From DATCMA01 sp036563645 (GTDB lineage: Bacteria; Actinomycetota; Actinomycetes; Mycobacteriales; Micromonosporaceae), in the NCBI GenBank assembly GCA_036563645.1, contig DATCMA010000056.1:1-64000 (forward strand): a stretch of DNA of 64,000 nt. Direction: 5' to 3'. Below, piece by piece: positions 33,493 to 42,324 of the stretch (position 1 is the stretch's first letter; each line of letters opens with the position of its first letter). A program made the translations under genes and the position numbers. The notes under the pieces were generated by a model, which was given only the letters and a program-made list of their open reading frames with translations, was not told where the DNA came from and did not search any database.

Positions 33493-34395
33493 ATGACGGC
33501 TGCCGCCCCGCGTCCGGTCGTGATCGGAGTGGATGGCTCGGCGTCGGCATCCGCCGCCGTGCGGCTCGCCGCCCACGAGGCCGCCCGGCGCGGCTGCCCG
33601 CTGCGGGTCGTGCACGCGTTCATCTGGCCCTTGCTGCGGGTGCCGCTCGGCCCTTCCCCTCTCGGGCCGCCGGAGGGAGGTCTCCGCGCGCAAGCGGACC
33701 GCATCGTCGCCGACGCGATAACCGACGCCCACGCGGCCGCCCCCGATGTGCCAGTCACCGGCGAGGTCGTGGAGGGCGCCCCGGCGGCGGTGCTGCTCCG
33801 CGAGTCGCGGCGGGCTGAGCTCGTGGTAATCGGCAGCCGCGGGCTCGGCGGGTTCGCCGGGTTGGTGCTCGGGTCCGTCGCCACCCAGGTCGCCGAGTAC
33901 GCCCACTGCCCGGTGCTGGTGGCCCGGGGTGAGGAACACGCCGGAGGACCCGTAGTCGTCGGCGTCGACGGGTCTGAGCACGCCACGCTCGCGCTTGACT
34001 TCGCGTGGGAGCAGGCCGCGCGGCGCGCCACCGACCTGGTCGTCGTGCACGCCTGGCGCTCGCCGGGCTTGCGCGTGCGGGCGACCGCGCCGCCACCGAG
34101 CCCCGACCGCACCGCGGAGGCGGAGGGCGAGAAGCTGCTCGCCACGCTGGTGGCCGACGCGCGCCGTCGCCACCCCGAGATACCCGTCACCGAGCGGCTC
34201 CTGCCGGGCCCGCCGGCCAAGGCCCTGCTCGCCGCCGCGGAGACGGCGCAGCTCATCGTGGTCGGAGCCCGAGGCCTCGGTGGGTTCGCCGGGATGCTCC
34301 TCGGCTCCGTCAGTCAGGCGGTGGTGCGCCACGCCCCGTGCCCGGTGGCGATCGTCCGGCCCCGCGCCACCGCGAGCGAGCCGGCAGAATCCTGA
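33493..34395 (+). CDS. Tandem universal stress protein (two UspA domains)
   Basis: A 300-aa protein of two Usp domains. Each starts with a VVIGVDGS/VVVGVDGS strand-loop and ends with an ATP-binding G-x2-G-x9-G-S/T-type motif (VVIGSRGLGGFAGLVLGSVATQV; VVGARGLGGFAGMLLGSVSQAV). This ATP-binding tandem type is induced by hypoxia or NO in mycobacteria. ATG 33493 follows AGGAGG. It lies 46 bp before the DevS-like kinase start on the same strand and is probably co-transcribed with it. Confidence 0.92.
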   Translation: MTAAAPRPVVIGVDGSASASAAVRLAAHEAARRGCPLRVVHAFIWPLLRVPLGPSPLGPPEGGLRAQADRIVADAITDAHAAAPDVPVTGEVVEGAPAAVLLRESRRAELVVIGSRGLGGFAGLVLGSVATQVAEYAHCPVLVARGEEHAGGPVVVGVDGSEHATLALDFAWEQAARRATDLVVVHAWRSPGLRVRATAPPPSPDRTAEAEGEKLLATLVADARRRHPEIPVTERLLPGPPAKALLAAAETAQLIVVGARGLGGFAGMLLGSVSQAVVRHAPCPVAIVRPRATASEPAES

Positions 34396-34441
34396 TTCGA
34401 TTCCCTCACGATCCCGTCCTATCGGCCTCTACCGTCGCGCG

Positions 34442-36217
34442 ATGTCCACCACCACCCCCCGCATCGAACCGAACGATGACCCGCGAGACCACCCCTCGCT
34501 CGGGCTGAGCCCGCTGTCCCGGGTGCGCCTGGACGAGTTGCTCCAGGAGATGCTCGACCGGGTCAGTGAGGTCATCGACAGCCGAGAGCGGCTACGGGCG
34601 CTGCTGGACGCGGTTGTCGGGATCAGCACAGATCTCGACCTGCGCAGCACGCTGCAGCGGATCGTGCAGGCCGCCTGCCAGCTCGCCAACGCCAAGTACG
34701 GCGCGCTGGGCGTGGTGGGCAAGGATCGGACGCTGCAGGAATTCGTCACGCACGGGCTCAGCCGACAGCACGAGGCGTACCTGAACGATCCGCCGCACGG
34801 CCGGGGGATCCTCGGTCTGCTCCTTGAGGAGCCTCGTCCGCTGCGCCTCACGGACCTCACCACGCACCCCAAGGCGTACGGGTTCCCGCCCAACCATCCC
34901 CCGATGCGCAGCTTCTTGGGGGTGCCGATCCTCGTCCGCGACCGCGTCTTCGGCAACTTGTACCTCGCGGACAAGAAGAGCGGCGGAGAGTTCACTGAGG
35001 ACGATGAGGAGATCGTGACGGCGTTGGCAGCCGCCGCGGGGGTGGCGATCGAGAACGCCCAACTCTACGAGGTGACGCAGCGGCGGGAACGGTGGATGGC
35101 CGCCAGCCTAGAGATCACCAAGGCGCTCCTGGGCGACGTCCGCCGCACCGACGCGCTGAGCCTGGTCGCCCGGCACGCCCGCGAGGTCGCCAACGCCGAC
35201 CTGGTGCTCGTCCTGCTCTACGACGACGGCACCGGCCAGTTCATCGTCGACGTGGTGCAGGCCACCGAGGGCGTCGTCGCCCCACCCGTGGGGAGCACGG
35301 TCGCCGCGGCGGAGACCACCTTCGCCGATGTCGTCACCACCCGGCGACAGACGGTGATCGACAATTTGGCGACCGCCGCGCCGTGGCCGGTGTCGATGCC
35401 GCCCACCTCGGCCGTCGTCTCCCCGCTCGCCGCTGGCGACACCTTACACGGGTTGCTGGTCGTGGCCGGGAGCCAGCGGGGTGAGGATGAGGCGCGGTTG
35501 CTGGCCACGTTCGCGGGGCAGGCCGCGCTGGCGATGGAGCGGGCCCGGGCTCAGGAGGAACGCGCGCTGCTCGCGGTCCTCGAGGACCGGGAGCGCATCG
35601 CCCGGGACCTGCACGACGTGGTGATCCAGCGGCTGTTCGCCACGGGCCTGCAACTCCAGAGCACCGTGCCGCTGATCGGGCGGGCGGACGTGGGACAGCG
35701 CATCAACGACGCCGTCGACGAGTTGGACTCGACGATTCGCGACATCCGACGCACGATCTTCGAGCTGCGCACCCCCATGACCGCCGCGCTGCGCACGGAG
35801 ATCCGCAAAGAGGTGGACGCGGCCGCGGCGTCCCTGGGGTTTCGCCCCACGCTCCACCTGAACGGGCCGATCGACAGCGCGGTTCCGGACGAGATCCGTC
35901 CGGATATACTCGCCGTGCTCCGCGAAGCACTGTCCAATGTGGTACGTCACGCGCACGCCAGCCGGCTCGCGGTGACCGTGGCGGTAGACGAGGGTCGCCT
36001 CACCCTCACCGTGGCCGACGACGGCGTCGGGACGAACCCGGACGCGGCCCGCGGCGGGCTGGTCACCATGCGGGAACGCGCCGCCACGCACGGGGGCGAG
36101 TTCGCGATCATGCCGAACGACCCCTCCGGCACCGTGCTGCGCTGGAGCGTGCCGCTCCACGGCGCAGACGCCGCGGCGGATCCCCCGGTCAGAGCCGAGG
36201 CCCGAGGAGCCGAGTAG
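34442..36217 (+). CDS. devS: DevS/DosT-like GAF sensor histidine kinase
   Basis: A 591-aa cytoplasmic kinase. The first GAF domain (about residues 60-200) contains NHPPMRSFLGVPI; the His corresponds to the haem-binding His of mycobacterial DevS/DosT. A second GAF (about 225-375) follows. The dimerisation/phosphorylation box is DRERIARDLHDVVIQRLFATGLQL, and the HATPase shows LREALSNVVRHAHAS and VADDGVGT. It likely senses O2, NO or CO through haem and phosphorylates the DevR-like regulator encoded convergently, whose 3' end overlaps it by 29 bp. Haem binding is inferred from family alignment. Confidence 0.9.
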   Translation: MSTTTPRIEPNDDPRDHPSLGLSPLSRVRLDELLQEMLDRVSEVIDSRERLRALLDAVVGISTDLDLRSTLQRIVQAACQLANAKYGALGVVGKDRTLQEFVTHGLSRQHEAYLNDPPHGRGILGLLLEEPRPLRLTDLTTHPKAYGFPPNHPPMRSFLGVPILVRDRVFGNLYLADKKSGGEFTEDDEEIVTALAAAAGVAIENAQLYEVTQRRERWMAASLEITKALLGDVRRTDALSLVARHAREVANADLVLVLLYDDGTGQFIVDVVQATEGVVAPPVGSTVAAAETTFADVVTTRRQTVIDNLATAAPWPVSMPPTSAVVSPLAAGDTLHGLLVVAGSQRGEDEARLLATFAGQAALAMERARAQEERALLAVLEDRERIARDLHDVVIQRLFATGLQLQSTVPLIGRADVGQRINDAVDELDSTIRDIRRTIFELRTPMTAALRTEIRKEVDAAAASLGFRPTLHLNGPIDSAVPDEIRPDILAVLREALSNVVRHAHASRLAVTVAVDEGRLTLTVADDGVGTNPDAARGGLVTMRERAATHGGEFAIMPNDPSGTVLRWSVPLHGADAAADPPVRAEARGAE

Positions 36218-36827
36218 CGAGCACCGCCGCCTGTGTCCGCCGTTCGAGCCCCAGCTTCGCCAGCAGGCTAGAGACGTAGTTCTTCACGGTCTTCTCCGCG
36301 AGGTACATCCGCGCCGCGATCTCGCGGTTGGTCAGCCCTTCGGCGATGTACTCCAGAATGCGCCGCTCCTGCTCGGTCAGGGCCCGCAGCTCCCGGGGCT
36401 CCTCGACACCGGACCGAATCCGCTCGAGCACCCGCTGGGTGACGGCCGGATCCAGCAGCGACTGCCCGTTGGCCACGCGGCGTACCGCGTCCACCAGGTC
36501 GGTGCCCCGGATCTGCTTGAGCACATACCCCACGGCACCCGCCATGATCGCGGCGAACAGGGCCTCGTCATCCTCGTACGAGGTGAGGATGAGGCCCTTG
36601 ATCGACGGGTCCACCGCCCGGATCTCCCGGCAGACGTCGATACCGTTGCCGTCGGGCAGCCGGGCATCGAGAATGGCGACATCGGGCCGCAGCGCGGGGA
36701 TCCGGCGCACCGCTTCCTGAGCCGAGCCCGACTCCCCGACCACCTCGATATCCCCGGCGCTGTGCAAGAGGTCGATCAGACCACGGCGCACAACCTCGTG
36801 GTCGTCGAGCAGGAACACACGGATCAC
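36189..36827 (-). CDS. devR: DevR/DosR-like LuxR-family response regulator
   Basis: A 212-aa regulator. The receiver domain starts IRVFLLDDHEVVRRGL with acidic pocket D8/D9, phospho-acceptor Asp in VAILDARLPDG, and Lys in GYVLKQIRG. The C-terminal LuxR-type HTH is LTEQERRILEYIAEGLTNREIAARMYLAEKTVKNYVSSLLAKLG. It matches DevR/DosR in order and length. GTG 36827 follows AAAGGG. Cognate kinase is the convergent DevS-like gene. A DosR-box-like site upstream (36864-36880) suggests autoregulation. Confidence 0.92.
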   Translation of the reverse strand: MIRVFLLDDHEVVRRGLIDLLHSAGDIEVVGESGSAQEAVRRIPALRPDVAILDARLPDGNGIDVCREIRAVDPSIKGLILTSYEDDEALFAAIMAGAVGYVLKQIRGTDLVDAVRRVANGQSLLDPAVTQRVLERIRSGVEEPRELRALTEQERRILEYIAEGLTNREIAARMYLAEKTVKNYVSSLLAKLGLERRTQAAVLATRLLGPRL

Positions 36828-36863
36828 TAGCCCTTTCTAGGCCACGGACTCCAGTCGGCGACA

Positions 36864-36880
36864 GAGTCGAAGGTCCCGGA
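36864..36880 (-). promoter_or_regulatory. Weak DosR-box-like site upstream of devR-like gene
   Basis: On the minus strand the sequence reads TCCGGGACCTTCGACTC, matching most of the left half of the DosR consensus TTSGGGACTWWAGTCCSAA and part of the right half. It lies 37 bp before the regulator start. Confidence 0.35.
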
Positions 36881-36953
36881 TTGTCCACCCGGATCGCGAC
36901 GGTCGCGACAGATACGTCCCGGATGCCCAGTGCGGGCACGTCTACCTGACACA

Positions 36954-36973
36954 TTCGGGACTTGCGGCCCTGC
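36954..36973 (+). promoter_or_regulatory. DosR-box-like site upstream of nitroreductase
   Basis: TTCGGGACTTGCGGCCCTGC keeps the whole left half (TTCGGGACT) and the central CCC of the 20-bp DosR box. It is 104 bp upstream of the nitroreductase start. Supports hypoxic control by the adjacent DevR-like protein; not tested. Confidence 0.45.
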
Positions 36974-37077
36974 CCCCGAGCGGCACCACACCCGCACTCT
37001 GGGGAAAAGACCGAGCCGTGGCCGCGCCGCAGAGCGGCGCGGGCGAGGAACGGTCGAGCGCGGCGGAGAGGCAGGGC

Positions 37078-38034
37078 ATGGCGAAGGCGTACACCGAGGA
37101 GGAGTTGCGCACCGCGGTGGCGGCCGCGATTCGCGCGCCCTCGCCGCTCAACAGCCAACCCTGGCGCTTTCGGCTGCGGGACGGCGGCATCGAGGTGCTC
37201 ATCGACCCGCAGCGGACACTGCCGGTCACCGACCCCAGCGGGTGGGGCGCCCGGGTGGCCTGTGGGGCGGCGATATTCAACCTGCGACTCGCCCTCGCCG
37301 TCGCCGGCGTGCCCGCCGCCACGCGGCTGCGCCCCTACCCGGACCAACCGCTAGTGGTCGCGCGGCTGACCCCGACGACTCCCCGTCCGCCGACCCCGGT
37401 GGAGCGGTGCCTGCACGCGGCGATCCCGCACCGGCGGAGCCACCGGGCGCCGTTCTGGCCGACCCCGGTGCCGGCCGAGGCCCGCTGGCGGCTGGTGACC
37501 GCCGCGCGGGACGAGGGCGCCACGCTCCAGCTCGTCATCGGCATGAGCGCGGTCGGGGCGGTGGCGGAGATCGCCCGGAGCGCGAACCGCGTCCTCGACC
37601 GGAATCCGGAGTATCGGGCCGAGGTCGCCCGATGGACGCGGGACGGCGACGCCCCCGACGGGGTGCCGATCGCCGTCGGCGGCCCCGCCCCCGAGCCCCA
37701 GGACCTCCTGCCGGCGCGACCGTTCGCCCGGCAGGCGCGGGCCCCGGGCCGCGATTTCGAGCCAGAGCCCCTCGTGGCGGTCCTCATGACCACCGGGGAC
37801 ACCCCAACGGATCAGCTCATCGCCGGGCAAGCGCTGCAACGCGTGCTGCTCACCCTCACCGACGCCGGGCTGGCCGCATCCATGCTGTCGCAGCCCATTG
37901 AGGTGCGGGCCGCGCGCGAGCAGCTTCGTCGGGCGCTGGGCCACTCGGGCATCCCGCAGATGGTGATGCGGATCGGGTACGGCGAGCCCGGCACGGCGAC
38001 CTCCCGGCGCAGCGTCGACGAGGTGATCGACTGA
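37078..38034 (+). CDS. Acg-like nitroreductase-family protein
   Basis: A 318-aa flavin-fold protein of the Acg/Rv3127 type, with two divergent nitroreductase half-domains. It begins EEELRTAVAAAIRAPSPLNSQPWRFRL, a typical FMN-phosphate contact region, and ends HSGIPQMVMRIGYGEPGTATSRR. In mycobacteria such proteins are DosR targets that may sequester FMN rather than reduce nitro compounds. ATG 37078 with GGAGAGG upstream is chosen over GTG 37018. The upstream DosR-box-like site agrees with dormancy control. Confidence 0.85.
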   Translation: MAKAYTEEELRTAVAAAIRAPSPLNSQPWRFRLRDGGIEVLIDPQRTLPVTDPSGWGARVACGAAIFNLRLALAVAGVPAATRLRPYPDQPLVVARLTPTTPRPPTPVERCLHAAIPHRRSHRAPFWPTPVPAEARWRLVTAARDEGATLQLVIGMSAVGAVAEIARSANRVLDRNPEYRAEVARWTRDGDAPDGVPIAVGGPAPEPQDLLPARPFARQARAPGRDFEPEPLVAVLMTTGDTPTDQLIAGQALQRVLLTLTDAGLAASMLSQPIEVRAAREQLRRALGHSGIPQMVMRIGYGEPGTATSRRSVDEVID

Positions 38035-38084
38035 TTCCCCCAGGGCGCGCCCGGCGCGGCGGGCCCGACGCCGCCCCGGCCTGA

Positions 38085-39278
38085 TCAGGCGTACACGGGC
38101 GCTTTCGCCGGCATGTGCAGCGCGAACCCCTCGGGGATCACGAGGTCCTCGGGGCTCAACTCCTTAATCGAGCGGTGCCCGAGCCCGATGAGCGCCTCAT
38201 CGATGCCGCTGCGGAGGATCTCCAGCACCTGCCGGACCCCCTGCTCTCCTCCGGCGGCCAGCCCCCACAGCCAGGCACGGCCGATGAGCACCGCGCGCGC
38301 CCCGAGCGCGAGTGCCTTGACCACGTCGCTGCCCCGTCGGATCCCCCCGTCGAAGAGGACCTCGACCTGGTCACCGACGGCCTCGACGATCGCCGGCAGG
38401 GCGCGCAGCGACGCGGGTGTGCCGTCGAGGTTGTTGCCGCCGTGGTTGGACACGGAGATCGCGTCCGCGCCGGCGTCGACGGCGCGGCGGGCGTCGTCCG
38501 GATGGAAGACCCCTTTGACGACGAACGGCCCTTTCCACTGCTCCCGCAGCCACTCGACGTCGCGCCAGGTGGGCAGCGGGGTCTGGGCCCACTCCAGGTA
38601 CGCCTGTTTGAAGGTGGGGACGCCCTTGCGGGAGGTGGCGAGGTTCGGCGCGCGCAGATCCGGGATGCCGCCGAGGAGGAACTGCAGGGCCCAGCCCGGG
38701 CGGGACATCGCCATCGGGAGGAACTTCACCAGGGTCGGCAGGGTCACCTTCTCGGGCATCTCCGGGGTGCCCCAGTCCCGGCGGCTGGCGAAGGCCCAGT
38801 CCAGGGTGAGGATCAGCGCTTTGGCGCCGCACTTGCGGGCGTTCTCCACGCGCTCGGCGATGTCGTCGCGACTGCCCACCCAGTACGTCTGGTAGAACGC
38901 CTTGGGGTTGGCGGCGACGACCGCCTCAAAGGGCATGCTCGCGAAGGAGCTGAGCCCGATCGCCGTGCCCGCCGCCGCGGCCGCCCGAGCGGCCCCCACT
39001 TCGCCGTCCGGATGGACGGCCTGGGCCCCCGCCGGCGAGATGATCACCGGCATGGAGAGCTCCTGGCCCAACACCGTGGTCCGCAGATCGCGGACGTGGG
39101 GCACGTCCCGGGCGATCCGGGGTCGAAAGCTCACGAGGTCGAACGCCCGGACGTTGTCGGTGAGGGTGATGCCTTTCTCCGTGCCGGCGATCAGCGCACT
39201 GTAGACCGCCTTCGGGAGGCGTTTCTTCGCTCGCCGTTGGGCCTCGGCCACCGTTTCCAGGGGTGCACGACCAAACAC
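38085..39278 (-). CDS. MftD-like FMN-dependent alpha-hydroxy acid dehydrogenase
   Basis: A 397-aa TIM-barrel flavoprotein. It matches the pre-mycofactocin synthase MftD more closely than lactate oxidases: RRAKKRLPKAVYSALIAGTEKGIT at the start, VIISPAGAQAVHPDGEV, and KGVFHPDDARRAVDAGADAISVSNHGGNNLDGTPAS with the catalytic His-containing SNHGG. FDGGIRRGSDVVKALALGARAV binds FMN phosphate. In mycofactocin synthesis MftD oxidatively deaminates the peptide-derived precursor. mftA, B, C, E and F are absent from the window, so this may be an orphan paralogue. GTG 39278 follows GAGG. Confidence 0.8.
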   Translation of the reverse strand: MFGRAPLETVAEAQRRAKKRLPKAVYSALIAGTEKGITLTDNVRAFDLVSFRPRIARDVPHVRDLRTTVLGQELSMPVIISPAGAQAVHPDGEVGAARAAAAAGTAIGLSSFASMPFEAVVAANPKAFYQTYWVGSRDDIAERVENARKCGAKALILTLDWAFASRRDWGTPEMPEKVTLPTLVKFLPMAMSRPGWALQFLLGGIPDLRAPNLATSRKGVPTFKQAYLEWAQTPLPTWRDVEWLREQWKGPFVVKGVFHPDDARRAVDAGADAISVSNHGGNNLDGTPASLRALPAIVEAVGDQVEVLFDGGIRRGSDVVKALALGARAVLIGRAWLWGLAAGGEQGVRQVLEILRSGIDEALIGLGHRSIKELSPEDLVIPEGFALHMPAKAPVYA

Positions 39279-39637
39279 GGCACACCTCGCTTCAGATAAG
39301 GAGGGATACTCCCCACGCCTCGGACAGCCCCGCCATGACCGGACGCGCGCCGGCGGCCGGTGCGCCGGCCGGGGTGATGCACGCCGCCACCCTAACCGTG
39401 GCGATCCACCCTAAAGGCCTGATTCGCTGGATTAGTCCGTTCGCGGACGCCCCCCGGAGTGCCACCCCACGGCCGAGTCGACCGATCTCAACTCCGTGAT
39501 CAAGACCTCGCGTGATCACCAACAGTCGTTATTGCAAATTCTTTGCAACTACTGCATGGTGTCAAAAGGAGGACAGTGTCGTCAGCCCTGTGCCGTCACG
39601 TCGCGACCTCGCATCGCGTCAGACAGAGGAGTTGCCC
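39279..39637. other. Control region of the nickel importer
   Basis: Contains the Nur box (39532-39548) and no convincing gene. An ATG at 39556 opens only a short frame. Confidence 0.6.
39532..39548 (+). promoter_or_regulatory. Nur box (nickel-responsive operator)
   Basis: TTGCAA-ATTCT-TTGCAA, an exact match to the TTGCAA-N5-TTGCAA operator of Nur, the Fur-family nickel regulator of Streptomyces. It also forms a 7-3-7 perfect palindrome. It lies 90 bp upstream of the binding-protein start. Ni-loaded Nur should repress the operon here. Confidence 0.85.
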
Positions 39638-41305
39638 ATGCACGAGCGGGACCCCGCAATCGGGACACGCGACCGCGGGCGCCGGCGGCGCGGCCCTGAG
39701 GCCGGACGCCGAGGGCGCGGCGGCCTCCGATCCCTCACCGCGATCGCCGTGATCGCGGCAAGCCTAGCCGCCACCGCGGCCTGCGCCTCCAGTGGGCAAC
39801 AGGCGGCGGCGCGAGCCGACACCCTGGTCATCGGCGTCGACAGCGAGCCGGACACGCTCAACCCGGTGCTCAACTACGGCGCTGACGGCGCGTCGCTGAT
39901 CTTCGACGGGCTGGTGAGCCGCGACGAGAACAATCAGCTCGTCCCGGGGTTGGCCACGGAGCTGCCGACGGTATCGGACGACGGGCGCACCGTGACCGCG
40001 ACGCTGCGCGACGGGGTGGTCTTCCACGACGGAACGCCACTCACCGCAGAGGACGTGGTCTTCACGTACCAAGCGGTACTCAACCCGAAGGTCGACTCCA
40101 CGCTGCGCTCGGATCTCGAGATGCTCGAGGCGGTCGAGGCTCCGGATCCGAAGACCGTGGTCTTTCGCCTGAAGTACCCCTACGCGCCGTTCCTCCAGCG
40201 ACTCACCCTCGGCATCGTGCCCGCGGCGGCGCTGCGTGACCAGGACATCAACAAGGCCGAGTTCAACCGCAAGCCCATCGGCACCGGGCCGTACAAGGTC
40301 GAGTCGTGGACGCCCGGCGACCGACTGGTCCTCGTCGCGAACGACCGCTACTTCGGCGGCCGACCCGCTACCGACCGGGTCGTCGTGGCCTTCGTCCCCG
40401 ACGACAACGTCCGCGCCCAGCGGACCCGGGCCGGGGAGTTCGACGCGGTCGAGCTCGCGCCGAAGCTCGCCGCCGGATTCGCCGACACCCCCGGCTACCG
40501 CGTCCACGCCGTGCCGACCGCGGACTACCGCGGGGTCATGCTGCCGATGGAGCACCCGGTCACCGGGGACCGCGCCATCCGCCGGGCCCTCACCCTCGCC
40601 GTCAACCGGGCCGCGATGATCGAAGGGGTGCTCGGCGGGGCGGGCGAACCGGCCTTCGGCCCCGTGCCCCCGACCTCGGAGTTCTTCGAGCCATCGATCG
40701 TCGGCCCGGCCAGCGGCGATCCCCAGGCGGCCCAAGCCCTCCTCGACGCGGCGGGCTGGCGGCCCGGCCCGGACGGCATTCGCGTCAAGAACGGCCAACG
40801 GGCGGCGTTCACGCTGATGTACCCGGCCAGCGACAGCGTCCGCAAGGAGCTCGCCCTGGCGGTGACCGCCGACGCGAAGAAGATCGGGATTGAGATCACC
40901 CCCGAAGGGCTGACCTGGGATGCGATTACCCCGCGGATGCGGCGCGACGCGCTGATCATGGGGTACGGCACGCCGTACGACCCGGACTTCGTCTCCTACA
41001 AGCTGTTCGGCTCACGGTTCGCCGGTCAGGGCTTCTTCAACCCCGGCTTCTACCGCTCGGAGGTGGTCGACCGGGCGCTGGAGCAGGGCCGCAGCTCGGC
41101 GGATCCAGCTGCTCGCCGCACCGCCTACCGCACCTTCCAGCGCCAGTTGGCCGAGGACGTGCCGTGGGTCTTCTTGACCTACCTCAAGCACACCTACGTC
41201 GTCCGCGACGACATCGAGGGGGTTACCCCCCGGGTCGAGGCGCACGAGCACGACGTCGCCAACAGCCTGTGGTGGAACATCGAGCGGTGGAGCCGGAAGC
41301 GGTGA
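39638..41305 (+). CDS. nikA: Nickel ABC transporter substrate-binding lipoprotein
   Basis: A 555-aa peptide/nickel-type solute-binding protein (SBP_bac_5). The N-terminus is Arg-rich with a lipobox TAACAS near residue 50. The mature part has DTLVIGVDSEPDTLNPVL and the family signature FNRKPIGTGPYKVESWTPGDRLVL. The nickel call comes from the perfect Nur box and the five-gene Nik/Dpp layout; peptide binding alone cannot be excluded from sequence. ATG 39638 follows AGAGGAG. Its stop overlaps the permease GTG start. Confidence 0.88.
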   Translation: MHERDPAIGTRDRGRRRRGPEAGRRGRGGLRSLTAIAVIAASLAATAACASSGQQAAARADTLVIGVDSEPDTLNPVLNYGADGASLIFDGLVSRDENNQLVPGLATELPTVSDDGRTVTATLRDGVVFHDGTPLTAEDVVFTYQAVLNPKVDSTLRSDLEMLEAVEAPDPKTVVFRLKYPYAPFLQRLTLGIVPAAALRDQDINKAEFNRKPIGTGPYKVESWTPGDRLVLVANDRYFGGRPATDRVVVAFVPDDNVRAQRTRAGEFDAVELAPKLAAGFADTPGYRVHAVPTADYRGVMLPMEHPVTGDRAIRRALTLAVNRAAMIEGVLGGAGEPAFGPVPPTSEFFEPSIVGPASGDPQAAQALLDAAGWRPGPDGIRVKNGQRAAFTLMYPASDSVRKELALAVTADAKKIGIEITPEGLTWDAITPRMRRDALIMGYGTPYDPDFVSYKLFGSRFAGQGFFNPGFYRSEVVDRALEQGRSSADPAARRTAYRTFQRQLAEDVPWVFLTYLKHTYVVRDDIEGVTPRVEAHEHDVANSLWWNIERWSRKR

Positions 41306-42324
41306 GCGCGCCCGCCACCCCGCAGCGACCGGCGCGGCCTCGGCGATGGCGCGCCGGCGCCGGCGCGGTGATCCGGCGGCGCTTGATCGTCGCCGTCCCC
41401 GTGCTCATCGCCACGAGCATCGGGATGTTCCTCCTCGGCGCGGCGTCGCCGATCGACCCGGCGATGCAGTACGCGGGCGCGGCCGCCTTCACCGCGACCG
41501 AGGAGAACCTCGCGCAACTGCGCGCCAACTGGGGTGTGGACGATCCCGTGCCGGTGCAGTACCTGCGCTGGATCGGCAACCTGCTGCGTGGCGACCTGGG
41601 GTGGTCGACCAGCCGGCATGAACCGGTGAGCGCAGTATTGGCCGCGCACGCGGGATGGACGCTCCTGCTCGTCGGCGCCGCTCTCCTGGTGGCGTTGCTC
41701 ATCAGCCTGGTGCTCGGCACCATCGCGGCGTACCGGCGCAACGGCCTCCTCGACCGAGCGGTCCGGGCCGTGGCGTACGCGCTGCAGTCAATGCCCGTGT
41801 TCTGGCTCGGCATCGCCGCCATCGCGGTGTTCGCCCTCGCCCTCGGCTGGCTGCCCGCCGGGGGGTTGACCAGCGCCGCGCAGCTGGGGACGTCCTGGTG
41901 GGACATCGCCCACCACCTCATCCTCCCCGTCGGGGTGCTCGCGGTCGCCCAACTCCCCTGGTTCGTGCTCTTCGTCCGCGACGCCGTCGTAGACAGCCTG
42001 CGCGAGGACCACGTGCTGTTCGCCCGCGCCCGCGGCCTGCGCCCGCGGACCGTCCTGTTCGGACACGCGTTGCGCACCGCGCTGCTGCCGTTCCTCACGC
42101 TCATCGGCACTCACCTGCCGGAGCTGGTCGGCGGCGCGGTGCTGGTCGAGACCGTGTTCTCCCTCCCCGGCCTCGGCGCGGTGACCGTGCAGGCGGCCAT
42201 GGGCAGCGACTTCCCTCTCCTCGCCGCCACCACCTTGATCACCACAGTCGTGGTCCTGGCCGCGAATCTCGCCGCCGACCTCGCCTACCTCGCCGCTGAT
42301 CCCCGGGTCCGCTTCGATGACTGA
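41302..42324 (+). CDS. nikB: Nickel ABC transporter permease
   Basis: A 340-aa DppB/NikB-type permease. It opens with VIRRRLIVAVPVLIATSIGMFLLG, has VQYLRWIGNLLRGDLGWSTS and the EAA-like loop ARARGLRPRTVLFGHALRTALLPFLT. GTG 41302 overlaps the nikA stop and the stop overlaps nikC, so the operon is fully coupled. Confidence 0.9.
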   Translation: MSAPATPQRPARPRRWRAGAGAVIRRRLIVAVPVLIATSIGMFLLGAASPIDPAMQYAGAAAFTATEENLAQLRANWGVDDPVPVQYLRWIGNLLRGDLGWSTSRHEPVSAVLAAHAGWTLLLVGAALLVALLISLVLGTIAAYRRNGLLDRAVRAVAYALQSMPVFWLGIAAIAVFALALGWLPAGGLTSAAQLGTSWWDIAHHLILPVGVLAVAQLPWFVLFVRDAVVDSLREDHVLFARARGLRPRTVLFGHALRTALLPFLTLIGTHLPELVGGAVLVETVFSLPGLGAVTVQAAMGSDFPLLAATTLITTVVVLAANLAADLAYLAADPRVRFDD

